A stretch of 64,000 nucleotides of DNA from Treponema denticola (lineage in GTDB: Bacteria > Spirochaetota > Spirochaetia > Treponematales > Treponemataceae), in NCBI RefSeq assembly GCF_024181405.1, contig NZ_CP051302.1, positions 186,001 to 250,000 on the forward strand. The letters are read 5' to 3'. Under the pieces are notes generated by a model, which was not told the DNA's origin, did not search any database, and was given only the letters and a program-made list of their open reading frames with translations. The translations under genes were made by a program, and so were the position numbers. Positions 34,913 through 43,041 of the stretch are shown piece by piece; positions within the stretch are counted from its first letter, which is position 1; each line of letters starts with the position of its first letter.

Positions 34913-35953
34913 ATGAAAAAAAAGAATGTCATTAATCTAATCAAATACTATACTGAACACAATGATGCTGCCTTTAGGGCAGAGGCTTACGATATTGCAC
35001 ATGATTTTGATAAAAATGGTGATTTTCAGCTTGCAGAATATGTTATGGCTCTTCTTTCCAATGCAAATACATTTATTCCGCAAATGATTGAAAGTAAATC
35101 GGATTTTTTTGTAAAAGTGTTATTTAACAATGATCCTCTTCCGTTACCTGAAGATATAAAAAATGATCTTGTTGGTGCAGTAAATGCCGTTGGCTATAAT
35201 ATCGGTGTAAATAAATTTTTATTTCAAGGACCGCCTGGAACCGGTAAAACTGAAACCGTAAAACAATTTGCAAGACTTTTAGGGCGTGAACTATATGCTG
35301 TTAATTTTGATTCTCTTATTGATAGCAAGCTTGGACAAACATCAAAAAATATTGCAAATATTTTTGAAGAAATAAATAATCTTATATGCCCTGATAACAT
35401 AATGATTCTATTTGATGAAATTGATGCTATCGCTTTGGATAGGACTAACTCCAATGATTTGCGTGAAATGGGAAGAGCTACATCTTCAATTTTAAAAGGA
35501 TTCGATAATTTAAATAATAAGGTTGTGCTTGTTGCTACAACAAATTTATATAACAATTTTGATAAAGCTTTAGTTAGACGCTTTGATTCAGTAATTGATT
35601 TTGATAGATATACAAAAGATGATTTATATGATATTGCTGAAATGCTACTTGATTATTATCTTACCCAATTCAAATCAATGGGAAAAAACAAAAGGCTGTT
35701 TAGAAAAATCATTGAATTGATGCCTAGTCTTCCTTATCCGGGAGTGTTAAAAAATATTATAAAAACTTCGCTAGCCTTTAGTAATCCTTCGGATGAATTT
35801 GATTATTTTAAACGCTTATATAAAAACTGCTACGGTGATGATGTTCCTGAACCTAAAATTTTACAGGAAAAAGGTTTTACGGTTAGGGAAATTGAAATAC
35901 TCACAGATATACCTAAAAGTTCTGTATCAAGAGAATTAAGGGGTAAAGAATAA
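34913..35953 (+). CDS. AAA ATPase of a putative defence operon
   Basis: 346 residues from ATG 34913 (AAGGAG six bases upstream; the GTG at 34910 is too close). Residues 1-95 are helical. Then comes an AAA core of the FtsH/Vps4 type: Walker A GPPGTGKT at 106-113, Walker B ILFDEID with Asp168/Glu169, sensor-1 VATTN, and arginine residues in LVRRFDSVIDF. The C-terminus ends in a helix-turn-helix-like segment (FTVREIEILTDIPKSSVSRE). Its stop codon overlaps the protease start. It probably remodels or licenses substrates for the protease. Confidence 0.87.
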   Translation: MKKKNVINLIKYYTEHNDAAFRAEAYDIAHDFDKNGDFQLAEYVMALLSNANTFIPQMIESKSDFFVKVLFNNDPLPLPEDIKNDLVGAVNAVGYNIGVNKFLFQGPPGTGKTETVKQFARLLGRELYAVNFDSLIDSKLGQTSKNIANIFEEINNLICPDNIMILFDEIDAIALDRTNSNDLREMGRATSSILKGFDNLNNKVVLVATTNLYNNFDKALVRRFDSVIDFDRYTKDDLYDIAEMLLDYYLTQFKSMGKNKRLFRKIIELMPSLPYPGVLKNIIKTSLAFSNPSDEFDYFKRLYKNCYGDDVPEPKILQEKGFTVREIEILTDIPKSSVSRELRGKE

Positions 35954-38184
35954 TGAATGATATATTAATGTTAAAAGGTCATTTTGAACAAAGAGGAGGA
36001 AAGTCTCCCGGGTTTAAAAATATTCCAAAAGGAAAAACCGTTTATCTTGAACATTTAAAGCTTTTAAAAAGAGAGCTTGAGTATGTTTATGACTATTGGA
36101 AAAACGATAAAATTCTCGATAAAAAAATTTTAACCGTATATCACGATAGAATTCTTGCAAAGAGTAATCGTATACAGGTTATATTGCCGCATCCGAATGC
36201 TTCAATTATCGGTGCAAAATTTGAAAATAAGGGTATACAAAAACACATTATCACATATTGCTTTAGTTTGAAGGAAATAAGGGAAGCTATTGATGGTCTT
36301 GAAACTTGTATAAATATTTCTATCAAAAAAGGATGGACTATTTTTAGTTATGTTCTGATAGATAATATAAATAAAGGAATAGAAAAGATTGATAAATCAA
36401 AAACAATGAGCAAAACGAAATTTGTTTCAATGATTGTTGATTCATTTTATATAGAGCATTTTGGTGTAGAAGATCATAAAAATGTAAATTTACAAGCTGA
36501 TATAGCATCTGATTCATTGATAACAATTTATGATACAGGAATACCTGTAGATATATTATTAGAAAATATAGGTATAACATATATAAAAGAAAAGTCTATA
36601 GATAACACCACTCTACTGCTTAGTCCTGATCAATATAAAATTTTATATGCAAAGGCTCCTTTTTTGATTGCTATGACTGTGTCCGATATGAGGAATATTG
36701 CACAACCTAGTATAAGTCCTAAAACAGTTACAAAAAGAACTATACCGCCTCCTTCAAATGAGCCTATTATAGGTGTTATAGATACTCTTTTTGATTCCTC
36801 TGTTTATTTCTCAGATTGGGTCGAATATCAAAATATGCTACCTACCGAAATACCTATAAAAGAAGAGGATATGCAACACGGAACAGCCGTTACTTCTATT
36901 ATAGTAGATGGACCTGCATTAAACCCAAGTTTGGATGATGGATGTGGAAGATTTAAAGTAAGGCATTTTGGAGTTACAATTGCAAAAGCATTTAGCTCAT
37001 TTTCAATTCTTCGTGCTATAAAGGAAATAGTAATTGCTAATAAAGATATAAAAGTATGGAACCTCTCATTGGGTTCGGCAATGGAAATTAGTAAAAATTT
37101 TATTTCACCGGAAGCTGCTATTCTTGATAAAATTCAATACGAAAATGATGTGATTTTTGTTATCGCTGGTACAAATAAAAATGTTTCTGATAGAAAAATT
37201 AAATATATAGGAGCTCCGGCCGATTCAATAAATTCTTTAGTTGTCAACGCTGTTGACTTTAATAATCAGCCTGCATCATATTCAAGGAAAGGGCCTGTGC
37301 TTTCTTTTTTTGCAAAGCCGGATGTATGTTATTATGGTGGTGATAAAGATGAACCTATGCAAGCATATACAAATAAAGGAGATACGTCTGTAGTCGGTTC
37401 TTCATTTGCTGCTCCTTGGATTGCCCGAAAGTTAGCTTATCTTATCCATATGCTTGGTGTAAATAGAGAACTTGCTAAGGCTCTTATTATAGATTCAGCG
37501 GCAAACTGGCGCGAAAAAAAAATAGATATTGACTATATGGGCTTTGGGGTTGTTCCTAAACATATTCAAGATATTGTTCAAACAAAAAATGATGAAATAA
37601 AATGTATGATCTATGATACATCAGACACTTATGATATGTATAATTATAGATTTCCGGTTCCCTTGGTTAAGGATGCTTATCCTTATGTTGCAAAAGCGGT
37701 ACTGTGTTATTTTTCAAACTGTGATAGAAATCAAGGAGTTGATTATACTAATACTGAACTTGATCTTTACTTTGGACGAATACAAAATGCAGGAAAAGGA
37801 ATCAAAACTATAAATAGTAATACACAAAGTTCAGAAAAAAGTAATGAGTTTACAAATGAAAAAGAAGCTAGAAAAGATTTTCGTAAGTGGGATAATACGA
37901 GAATTATATGTGAAAAAATTTCTACTCGGAATAAAGCTCGTACTAGATACACTAATCCATTTTGGGGAATAAGTATAAAACTGAAAGAGCGTATAAATAA
38001 AAATAAAAAGGAAAAAGTTAAGTTTGGACTTATAATAACATTGAAAGAAATTAATGGTGTCAATAGAATTGATGAATTTATAAAAAATTGTATTGTAAAT
38101 AATTGGCTTGTTAGCAGAGTTAATGTTCAACAGCATATTGATATTTATAATCAAGCAGAAGTAGATATTCAATTCGAAGAATAA
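35953..38184 (+). CDS. Subtilisin-like (S8) serine protease of a putative defence operon
   Basis: 743 residues with no signal peptide, so probably cytoplasmic. An approximately 260-residue N-terminal region precedes the S8 domain. The catalytic triad is Asp277 (GVIDTLF), His309 (MQHGTAV) and Ser484 (GSSFAAP in place of the usual GTSMAAP), with oxyanion-hole Asn408 (AGTN). A C-terminal approximately 200-residue beta-rich region follows. It overlaps the ATPase gene by one base and lies 20 nt before the nuclease gene. Intracellular S8 proteases beside AAA ATPases recur in defence islands as I know them; the target is unknown. Confidence 0.85.
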   Translation: MNDILMLKGHFEQRGGKSPGFKNIPKGKTVYLEHLKLLKRELEYVYDYWKNDKILDKKILTVYHDRILAKSNRIQVILPHPNASIIGAKFENKGIQKHIITYCFSLKEIREAIDGLETCINISIKKGWTIFSYVLIDNINKGIEKIDKSKTMSKTKFVSMIVDSFYIEHFGVEDHKNVNLQADIASDSLITIYDTGIPVDILLENIGITYIKEKSIDNTTLLLSPDQYKILYAKAPFLIAMTVSDMRNIAQPSISPKTVTKRTIPPPSNEPIIGVIDTLFDSSVYFSDWVEYQNMLPTEIPIKEEDMQHGTAVTSIIVDGPALNPSLDDGCGRFKVRHFGVTIAKAFSSFSILRAIKEIVIANKDIKVWNLSLGSAMEISKNFISPEAAILDKIQYENDVIFVIAGTNKNVSDRKIKYIGAPADSINSLVVNAVDFNNQPASYSRKGPVLSFFAKPDVCYYGGDKDEPMQAYTNKGDTSVVGSSFAAPWIARKLAYLIHMLGVNRELAKALIIDSAANWREKKIDIDYMGFGVVPKHIQDIVQTKNDEIKCMIYDTSDTYDMYNYRFPVPLVKDAYPYVAKAVLCYFSNCDRNQGVDYTNTELDLYFGRIQNAGKGIKTINSNTQSSEKSNEFTNEKEARKDFRKWDNTRIICEKISTRNKARTRYTNPFWGISIKLKERINKNKKEKVKFGLIITLKEINGVNRIDEFIKNCIVNNWLVSRVNVQQHIDIYNQAEVDIQFEE

Positions 38185-38204
38185 AATCAACAAGGAGAAA
38201 GAAA

Positions 38205-39626
38205 GTGCCTACGTCATTAAGTGATTATTTAAATGTTCCAAAAGAAGTACTGGATACGGAAGGTTGTTTTGATACGATTCTTGATCTTGATTCTCTTATG
38301 TTTGTTAACTTTGTTCGTATCAAAGATAGCATTACTCCTGAACTGGATGGTGCATATAATGCAATCCTAGAAACCTTTAGGAAAATAAAAAAATTATTGA
38401 GTGTGTCGCAATCAGAAGATGACCCTTTTTGGCGTAAAGCTGAAAATCTTTTATTAATGACAGAATTTGAAGAAGTATGCCTTGGTTATTCCAAGAGTGG
38501 TACTGCAGGTTCTGGATCAGGTAAAGAATTGAAGTTAAAGATATTAAGAGCTGCACAAAAGATTATTAATGCAGGTATACAGGAACCTGAGATATTTGAA
38601 CTTGTAGGATTATTTGATGATACTATCGGTCCGGATAGAATCAGTGATTTTATTGCACGTACAATTAGGGCTTATTTGAAAAACTATAAATTGAGGGTTT
38701 TAAAAAACATTGGGATAACGCCTGAAACAAGAAAGAATATGAGATTTCAAAATGGCTTGATAATTAATCCTTTTAACCATAAGCTCTTATATTTTCTTCC
38801 TAAAGAAATATTGCATAAATTACCTATTGCATCTGACTGGGGAGATATAGCAAGGGTGTGTGAAATAAATCGCAGGGTTCGTGATGAAATTAATAAGCAG
38901 ATTGGCAAAGAATGGTATGATATGAGTATTTCTGAAAAGAAAAAGAGTGCACGTAAAATCATACTTAATGATCCTAGTCTTATATATAGTTTAGTAGACG
39001 ATTATCAAAATTTTCATCTTGATACTTATGATTTTGAAACTGATCCTCTAGGAGAGGCTTCATGGTATCAAGCCGCAAAAAATATTACTCAGCTTGTACC
39101 ATTAAAATTCAAAAATACCAATATTCAAACAAAAGAAGATTTATTTGATATGGTAATACAAATTTGTAATCGCTTTAAATATTTAATCGAAAATAATGGG
39201 CTGACAGAGATACTATATGCAAATGGTAAACCTCGCAAAGAAAGAATAGCACAACGTTTGTTTTATGGAATTGCTGATTCTTATTGTAAGGCAAATAATG
39301 TAGATATAAGTCCTGAAACAAATTCTGGAAGAGGTGCAGTTGATTTCAAATTAAGTATTGGCAATCAGCTGAAAGTTGTAGTTGAAATAAAGCTGAGCAA
39401 AAATAACCAGCTATTACATGGTTATAATACACAAATTGAAGAATATAAAAAAGCTGAGAAAACCACAAAAGCCATTTATTTAGTGATTGATACAGGATTT
39501 AATGATAAAAGGTTAGACGATTTGATTAAACACCATAATGAGTTACAAAATAATGGAATAACGAATTGTGAGTTAATTATTATAGATGGTATTATAAAAT
39601 CAAGTGCTAGTGTCTATAAATTGTAA
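38205..39626 (+). CDS. PD-(D/E)XK nuclease-domain protein of a putative defence operon
   Basis: 473 residues from a GTG with AAGGAG upstream. The large N-terminal part (to about residue 330) is helical and not recognised; it holds distinctive stretches DDPFWRKAENLL, LGYSKSGTAGSGSGKEL and IGPDRISDFIART. The C-terminal approximately 110 residues form a PD-(D/E)XK fold: GRGAVDFKL with Asp380, then VVVEIKLSKN with Glu394 and Lys396, followed by a helix and LVIDTG strand. Likely an endonuclease effector. Last gene of the three-gene operon. Confidence 0.78.
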   Translation: MPTSLSDYLNVPKEVLDTEGCFDTILDLDSLMFVNFVRIKDSITPELDGAYNAILETFRKIKKLLSVSQSEDDPFWRKAENLLLMTEFEEVCLGYSKSGTAGSGSGKELKLKILRAAQKIINAGIQEPEIFELVGLFDDTIGPDRISDFIARTIRAYLKNYKLRVLKNIGITPETRKNMRFQNGLIINPFNHKLLYFLPKEILHKLPIASDWGDIARVCEINRRVRDEINKQIGKEWYDMSISEKKKSARKIILNDPSLIYSLVDDYQNFHLDTYDFETDPLGEASWYQAAKNITQLVPLKFKNTNIQTKEDLFDMVIQICNRFKYLIENNGLTEILYANGKPRKERIAQRLFYGIADSYCKANNVDISPETNSGRGAVDFKLSIGNQLKVVVEIKLSKNNQLLHGYNTQIEEYKKAEKTTKAIYLVIDTGFNDKRLDDLIKHHNELQNNGITNCELIIIDGIIKSSASVYKL

Positions 39627-39640
39627 TAAGTATTTCATAA

Positions 39641-39763
39641 ATAAAAGAAACTTCCCGTAAAAAACTATATAATGCAGATAAATTCGGTGCTTTGCCCAAT
39701 ATCAATGTTAATTTATTAAAAGAATTATTTTATGCCGAGAAAAACAGGAAAAACACCAAGTAA
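39641..39763 (+). other. Vestigial coding fragment in the gap after the nuclease gene
   Basis: A 40-codon open stretch without a start codon reads IKETSRKKLYNADKFGALPN and ends AEKNRKNTK-stop. Its composition is protein-like, so it may be the 3' remnant of a lost gene. The rest of 39627-39864 holds only the promoter of the next gene. Confidence 0.3.
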
Positions 39764-39783
39764 TATTTTTTGACTTTACATTC

Positions 39784-39811
39784 TTGATACATTTCTTACT
39801 TTGTGTATACT
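39784..39811 (+). promoter_or_regulatory. Promoter of the orphan gene at 39865
   Basis: TTGATA (39784-39789), 16-bp spacer, TATACT (39806-39811). A second TATAAT-like box occurs near 39835 without a good -35. Confidence 0.5.
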
Positions 39812-39864
39812 AATAAATATAAAATAAACCTTACTATAATATTGTTTATAAGAGGTTGTTTCAT

Positions 39865-40518
39865 TTGCGAATTATAGATAAAAACAAAGATTATTATGAT
39901 TATTTGGCTCATCAGCCGGATAGTGATGATGGAGTAACATTTGATAGACGAGGTTCTATTCCTTTACGGAATGAAGATTTTTTTAATATTTTAAGTGAAC
40001 ATGTCAAAAATCATAAATATTACCGCCGATATTGGTGGCTTTGGGAAGAAGAACCGGTAGAATACAATAAATTTTTTGCGGTCCGTGCAGGAGTTAAGTT
40101 ATTTTTGATCGGTCTAAAATTGGAAGTTGATGAATCTGATTTTCGGAACTGTATTTTAAAATCTTATAAAATGGAACTTATAAAAACCTTTGAAGATTTT
40201 GATTATAGAGGAAAAATTTTGGATATAGTTTCAGTTGAGAATATAGATATCCTTGTTACTGCAATAAATAAAAAAAGGCTTGAAAATGTCAAACTTTCAG
40301 AACTAGTTATTGAAAATATGGGTTTATCGGATGAGTTTTATATTTTAAAAAATATCGGCATTCCTTCTCTTATTCCTCCCGAACAAATTTATTATGGTAT
40401 GGAAACCTACTTATTTTCACTTAAAAATGATAAGAACTGTGAATCAAAGGGTTTAACAGATTCCGAAAAGATAGTTAATCACGGTTTCGACAAAAAAACA
40501 TCTTTTAGGAATCTGTAG
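39865..40518 (+). CDS. Hypothetical protein
   Basis: 217 residues if started at TTG 39865, which is 9 nt after AGAGG; TTG 39856 is too close to it. It begins LRIIDKNKDYYDYLAHQ and has an acidic middle, FDRRGSIPLRNEDF and a Trp/Glu cluster (YRRYWWLWEEEP). No domain recognised. Its position, alone between the nuclease operon and a repeat-rich region, would fit a cargo gene or immunity-like protein, but that is conjecture. Confidence 0.7.
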   Translation: MRIIDKNKDYYDYLAHQPDSDDGVTFDRRGSIPLRNEDFFNILSEHVKNHKYYRRYWWLWEEEPVEYNKFFAVRAGVKLFLIGLKLEVDESDFRNCILKSYKMELIKTFEDFDYRGKILDIVSVENIDILVTAINKKRLENVKLSELVIENMGLSDEFYILKNIGIPSLIPPEQIYYGMETYLFSLKNDKNCESKGLTDSEKIVNHGFDKKTSFRNL

Positions 40519-40567
40519 CAGATACTTGCTTAACTGATGATATTATCCTCCCCCCATTCCACTCGCT

Positions 40568-40683
40568 CTCTTACTGCTTACAATCGATGCTCTATTAGTG
40601 CTGCAATAGGACACCTATTACGGCTAGAATCGATGCCCTATTACAGCCGTAATAGATGACATGTTTCAGCACTACACTAGGCA
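40568..40683. repeat. Four to five degenerate 23-bp tandem repeats
   Basis: CTATTA recurs at 40592, 40615 and 40638, exactly 23 bp apart. Units 40592-40614, 40615-40637 and 40638-40660 fit CTATTA-Y-N-GC-Y-NN-AAT-M-G. A 24-bp unit at 40568-40591 shares TTAC-x-GCT and AATCGATGC. A fifth at 40661-40683 is weak. An 11-bp inverted repeat CTATTACGGCT / AGCCGTAATAG (40615-40625, 40645-40655) is embedded. No gene is present. Confidence 0.7.
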
Positions 40684-40715
40684 CCCTCGTGAAATACCTC
40701 AAAAATGATCCCATA

Positions 40716-40855
40716 AATTCATCAACCGCAGACTTTATCAAAAGTTGAGGCTTGATGAATTCCGCCGTTTTGAGAAAGCGAGAAACGGCACACACTAAAG
40801 CGAGTTTGCTTTATGCAAACTCGGCGGTTAACGAGGCAGCGGTATGTATGCTGCC
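40716..40855. repeat. Cluster of four perfect hairpins
   Basis: Four perfect inverted repeats follow one another: AATTCATCAA / TTGATGAATT (40716-40725, 40752-40761); GCCGTTT / AAACGGC (40764-40770, 40783-40789); CGAGTTTGC / GCAAACTCG (40801-40809, 40815-40823); GGCAGC / GCTGCC (40835-40840, 40850-40855). CCGCCG (40762-40767) can also pair with CGGCGG (40822-40827). There is no gene. It could be a structured RNA or a folded recombination site. Confidence 0.65.
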
Positions 40856-40888
40856 GAAGTTATACATTTTTTAAATAAAATTAGTATA

Positions 40889-40911
40889 AATTCTACAAAA
40901 TTTGTAGAATT
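40889..40911. promoter_or_regulatory. Perfect 23-bp palindromic operator
   Basis: AATTCTACAAA-A-TTTGTAGAATT, 11-bp arms around one base. It sits 14 bp upstream of the -35 box of the XRE regulator gene, so it is probably bound by that regulator. Confidence 0.8.
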
Positions 40912-40925
40912 TTTTGTAAAATTTG

Positions 40926-40954
40926 TTGACTTTATTCTTTATTTTGTGTATTAT
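40926..40954 (+). promoter_or_regulatory. Promoter of the XRE/ImmA operon
   Basis: TTGACT (40926-40931), 17-bp spacer, TATTAT (40949-40954), with the start of transcription expected near the ATG at 40961. Confidence 0.8.
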
Positions 40955-40975
40955 ATAAACATGGGGAGACGATTT

Positions 40976-41341
40976 ATGGGAGTAGTTACATTGTATGGTA
41001 AGGCTTTAAGGAAGCTTCGTGTAGAACATGAGCTTACGCTTAAAGCACTGTCGGAGAAGTTAGATTGGGAATTATCACCGGCGTACTTATCTGCAATAGA
41101 GATAGGTAAGAGGGCGATACCTCAAAACCTTTCCGACAAAGTAAAGGAAAAATTGGGGCTTAGTGAGGCGGAATATAACGAGTTAAAGGAAGCCGAATAT
41201 AAATCCGCAAGTGAACTAAAGCTCAATTTTAATGAGATGAAAGAATATCAGGCAGAAACGGCTCTCGTTTTTGCACGATTATTAAAAAACTTTGACACTG
41301 AAAAGTGTAAAAAACTGCAAAGTATGATGCAGAAACCCTAA
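40976..41341 (+). CDS. XRE-family transcriptional regulator
   Basis: 121 residues from ATG 40976; GGGGAGA just upstream favours it over ATG 40961, and the longer open frame reads through the promoter. The helix-turn-helix is LRKLRVEHELTLKALSEKLDWELSPAYLSAIE in type (recognition around SPAYLSAIEIGKR). A C-terminal helix follows (AETALVFARLLKNF). Paired with an ImmA/IrrE-like protease gene 45 nt downstream, as in phage and mobile-element repressor/anti-repressor or type II toxin-antitoxin modules. Confidence 0.86.
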   Translation: MGVVTLYGKALRKLRVEHELTLKALSEKLDWELSPAYLSAIEIGKRAIPQNLSDKVKEKLGLSEAEYNELKEAEYKSASELKLNFNEMKEYQAETALVFARLLKNFDTEKCKKLQSMMQKP

Positions 41342-41386
41342 ATTATCGGAACAGCATACTTCTGTCCGATAGAAGGAGAAATTTTA

Positions 41387-42022
41387 TTGAAAAAGATAAA
41401 AAGACTAAAAACGGTGTGCATCAGTGAGGCCGACTTATTGATAATCGCCGTAATTGTACACTGCATTTTGAAAACGGACACAATGTATGTAAATGTCCCG
41501 GCTCTTATAGAGCTGAAACTGCAAAAGTTTGATGAACATTTTCAATTTATTGTGCTTGAAAAGGACGAGTTTATCAGCGAAGTAAAAGACAAGAATATTC
41601 AGGCTTTTACCGAGATTATTCCGCAGAGTAATGAAGCGGTTCACTCCATTGTTGTGCCTTCCGATGTGTATGATGGTGCCTGTACAGGTAACTTTCAGGA
41701 TAGGATGACCTTGGCACATGAACTTGCTCACTACATATTGCACGGTATTTTGAAAATACCCGTCAGTGAATTGCAGGATGGGGAGGTCTGCTCAAAGTAT
41801 GAAGACCCTGAAGCAATTGCAGATATGCTGGCTAGGTTTTTATTGTCGGTCTGCGGTCTTGTTCAAAATATGAGTTCTGCAGAATTATCCGCCGAATGCG
41901 GCCTAAGTGAGCAGGATGCCGTATCGGTACAAAAAGAATATAAGGAGGGTATAGCGAAAATAGTTTTTATTATCAAGACAGTGCTGTTCAAGCACAAAAT
42001 GAGCTCAAAACCGGCAGCATAG
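41387..42022 (+). CDS. ImmA/IrrE-family metallopeptidase-like protein
   Basis: 211 residues from a TTG start with AAGGAG upstream. The zinc-protease motif HELAH is at residues 111-115 (TLAHELAHYILHG), with a downstream glutamate (EDPEAIADMLARFLL) as the likely third ligand, the ImmA/IrrE (DUF955) pattern. ImmA cleaves its partner repressor in ICEBs1. By analogy this protein may cleave the upstream XRE regulator. Its last codons overlap the terminator stem. Confidence 0.85.
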   Translation: MKKIKRLKTVCISEADLLIIAVIVHCILKTDTMYVNVPALIELKLQKFDEHFQFIVLEKDEFISEVKDKNIQAFTEIIPQSNEAVHSIVVPSDVYDGACTGNFQDRMTLAHELAHYILHGILKIPVSELQDGEVCSKYEDPEAIADMLARFLLSVCGLVQNMSSAELSAECGLSEQDAVSVQKEYKEGIAKIVFIIKTVLFKHKMSSKPAA

Positions 42023-42046
42023 CATTCGGCTTTGAGCTCATTTTTT
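41996..42046 (+). terminator. Intrinsic terminator overlapping the end of the ImmA-like gene
   Basis: AAAATGAGCTCAAA (41996-42009) pairs with TTTGAGCTCATTTT (42031-42044), with CCG/CGG extending inward, then T-run to 42046. The left arm lies within the coding sequence. Confidence 0.85.
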
Positions 42047-42099
42047 AAGGATGTTACCATCTCTTTTAAGCATAAGAACATGGTAGCACTCCTTAAAAA
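42041..42099. repeat. Imperfect inverted repeat before the HU-like gene
   Basis: TTTTTTAAGGATGTTACCAT (42041-42060) and ATGGTAGCACTCCTTAAAAA (42080-42099) are near-perfect inverted copies around 19 bp. TTTTTAAGGAGG occurs again as the ribosome-binding region of the next gene (about 42151). Function unclear. Confidence 0.5.
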
Positions 42100-42171
42100 T
42101 AAAGTCAAGAGCTGTATTAAGAAATTTTATAGCTCATCGTTCTCTATTTCAATTTTTAAGGAGGAAATTCT

Positions 42172-42921
42172 ATGATGAATTTTCAAATACCTGAACACCG
42201 GGTAAGTATGATGTTGTACAAGAACCGTTTTGATAAAACGGGAGAATCATTTTATGGGCGGGTACACCGCAGTAATAAGACGCTCAGTCTTGAAAATCTT
42301 ATAAGCTTGATTGATGAGCGGGATACGGGCATATCGGCACATTTGGTACAGCATAGTGCACAGCTGCTGCATGAAGAAATTATGAGGCAGCTTAGACAAG
42401 GAAAGGCTGTAAATGTGCTTGGCATAGGTACTTTTTATCTTGCCGCTGACGGTATAGTGAAGGGCAAAAACCCGACACCTGCCGATGTTCCGCCTCTGTG
42501 CCTGCGGTTTACTCCTTCTGCTGAAGTAAACAAAAGCTTAAAAAAGCTTTCGGTTTCGCTTGTAGTACAGTCTCAGCACGATCCTCAAATCGATGCGGTA
42601 AGAGATTTATTCAGTCAAAAAGACAATGAAATTATTACTTGCGGAAAATCGCTTAGAGTTTCGGGAAACCGAATTCGCATCCTCGGTACATTGGAAGACT
42701 GCGGTATATACTGTGTGCCTCAAGACGGTTCGGAGCCTATAAAGGTAAAAGAAGAACACATTTTTACCAACACTCCATCGTTGGTAGAATTTTTTGTTCC
42801 TCCCGAACTTGAAAAGGATAAACAATACGCCATCCGTATTTGCACACAATTCTCGTCGGGACAGATAACCGTCAAGGATCTCCGCACTACGGAAACGGAT
42901 TTTTATCTAAAAGCGGTGTAG
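42172..42921 (+). CDS. HU-like DNA-binding domain protein with DUF4469-type C-terminus
   Basis: 249 residues. The first about 125 (LISLIDERDTGISAHLVQHS, NVLGIGTFYLAADGIVKGKNP) follow the atypical HU/IHF fold found in host-associated bacteria. The C-terminal part (KSLRVSGNRIRILG ... VEFFVPPELEKDKQYAIRI) is an Ig-like beta domain of the DUF4469 kind. The ribosome-binding site GGAGG fixes the first ATG. Possibly nucleoid-associated; the role of the beta domain is unknown. Confidence 0.82.
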   Translation: MMNFQIPEHRVSMMLYKNRFDKTGESFYGRVHRSNKTLSLENLISLIDERDTGISAHLVQHSAQLLHEEIMRQLRQGKAVNVLGIGTFYLAADGIVKGKNPTPADVPPLCLRFTPSAEVNKSLKKLSVSLVVQSQHDPQIDAVRDLFSQKDNEIITCGKSLRVSGNRIRILGTLEDCGIYCVPQDGSEPIKVKEEHIFTNTPSLVEFFVPPELEKDKQYAIRICTQFSSGQITVKDLRTTETDFYLKAV

Positions 42922-42976
42922 GTTTGGCGGAAAAGCTGTTTGCTGTTCCGCCTTAATCTTTTAACTGTTAAACTCT

Positions 42977-43012
42977 TCCGGCTAATCTGCAAAAGGATTA
43001 GCCGGATTTTTT
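42977..43012 (+). terminator. Intrinsic terminator after the HU-like gene
   Basis: TCCGGCTAATC (42977-42987) / GATTAGCCGGA (42996-43006) followed by T6. A weaker hairpin GGCGGAA / TTCCGCC (42926-42952) lies closer to the stop codon. Confidence 0.92.
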
Positions 43013-43041
43013 GTTTTTAACAAATAGGGTAAGTTAAATCA

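Noticed and set aside
40568..40683. CRISPR array
   Set aside because: Units are directly adjacent without spacers, are too degenerate, and no cas gene is present.
39865..42921. Prophage or integrative element
   Set aside because: No integrase, terminase, portal, relaxase or attachment direct repeats found; only the XRE/ImmA pair is suggestive.
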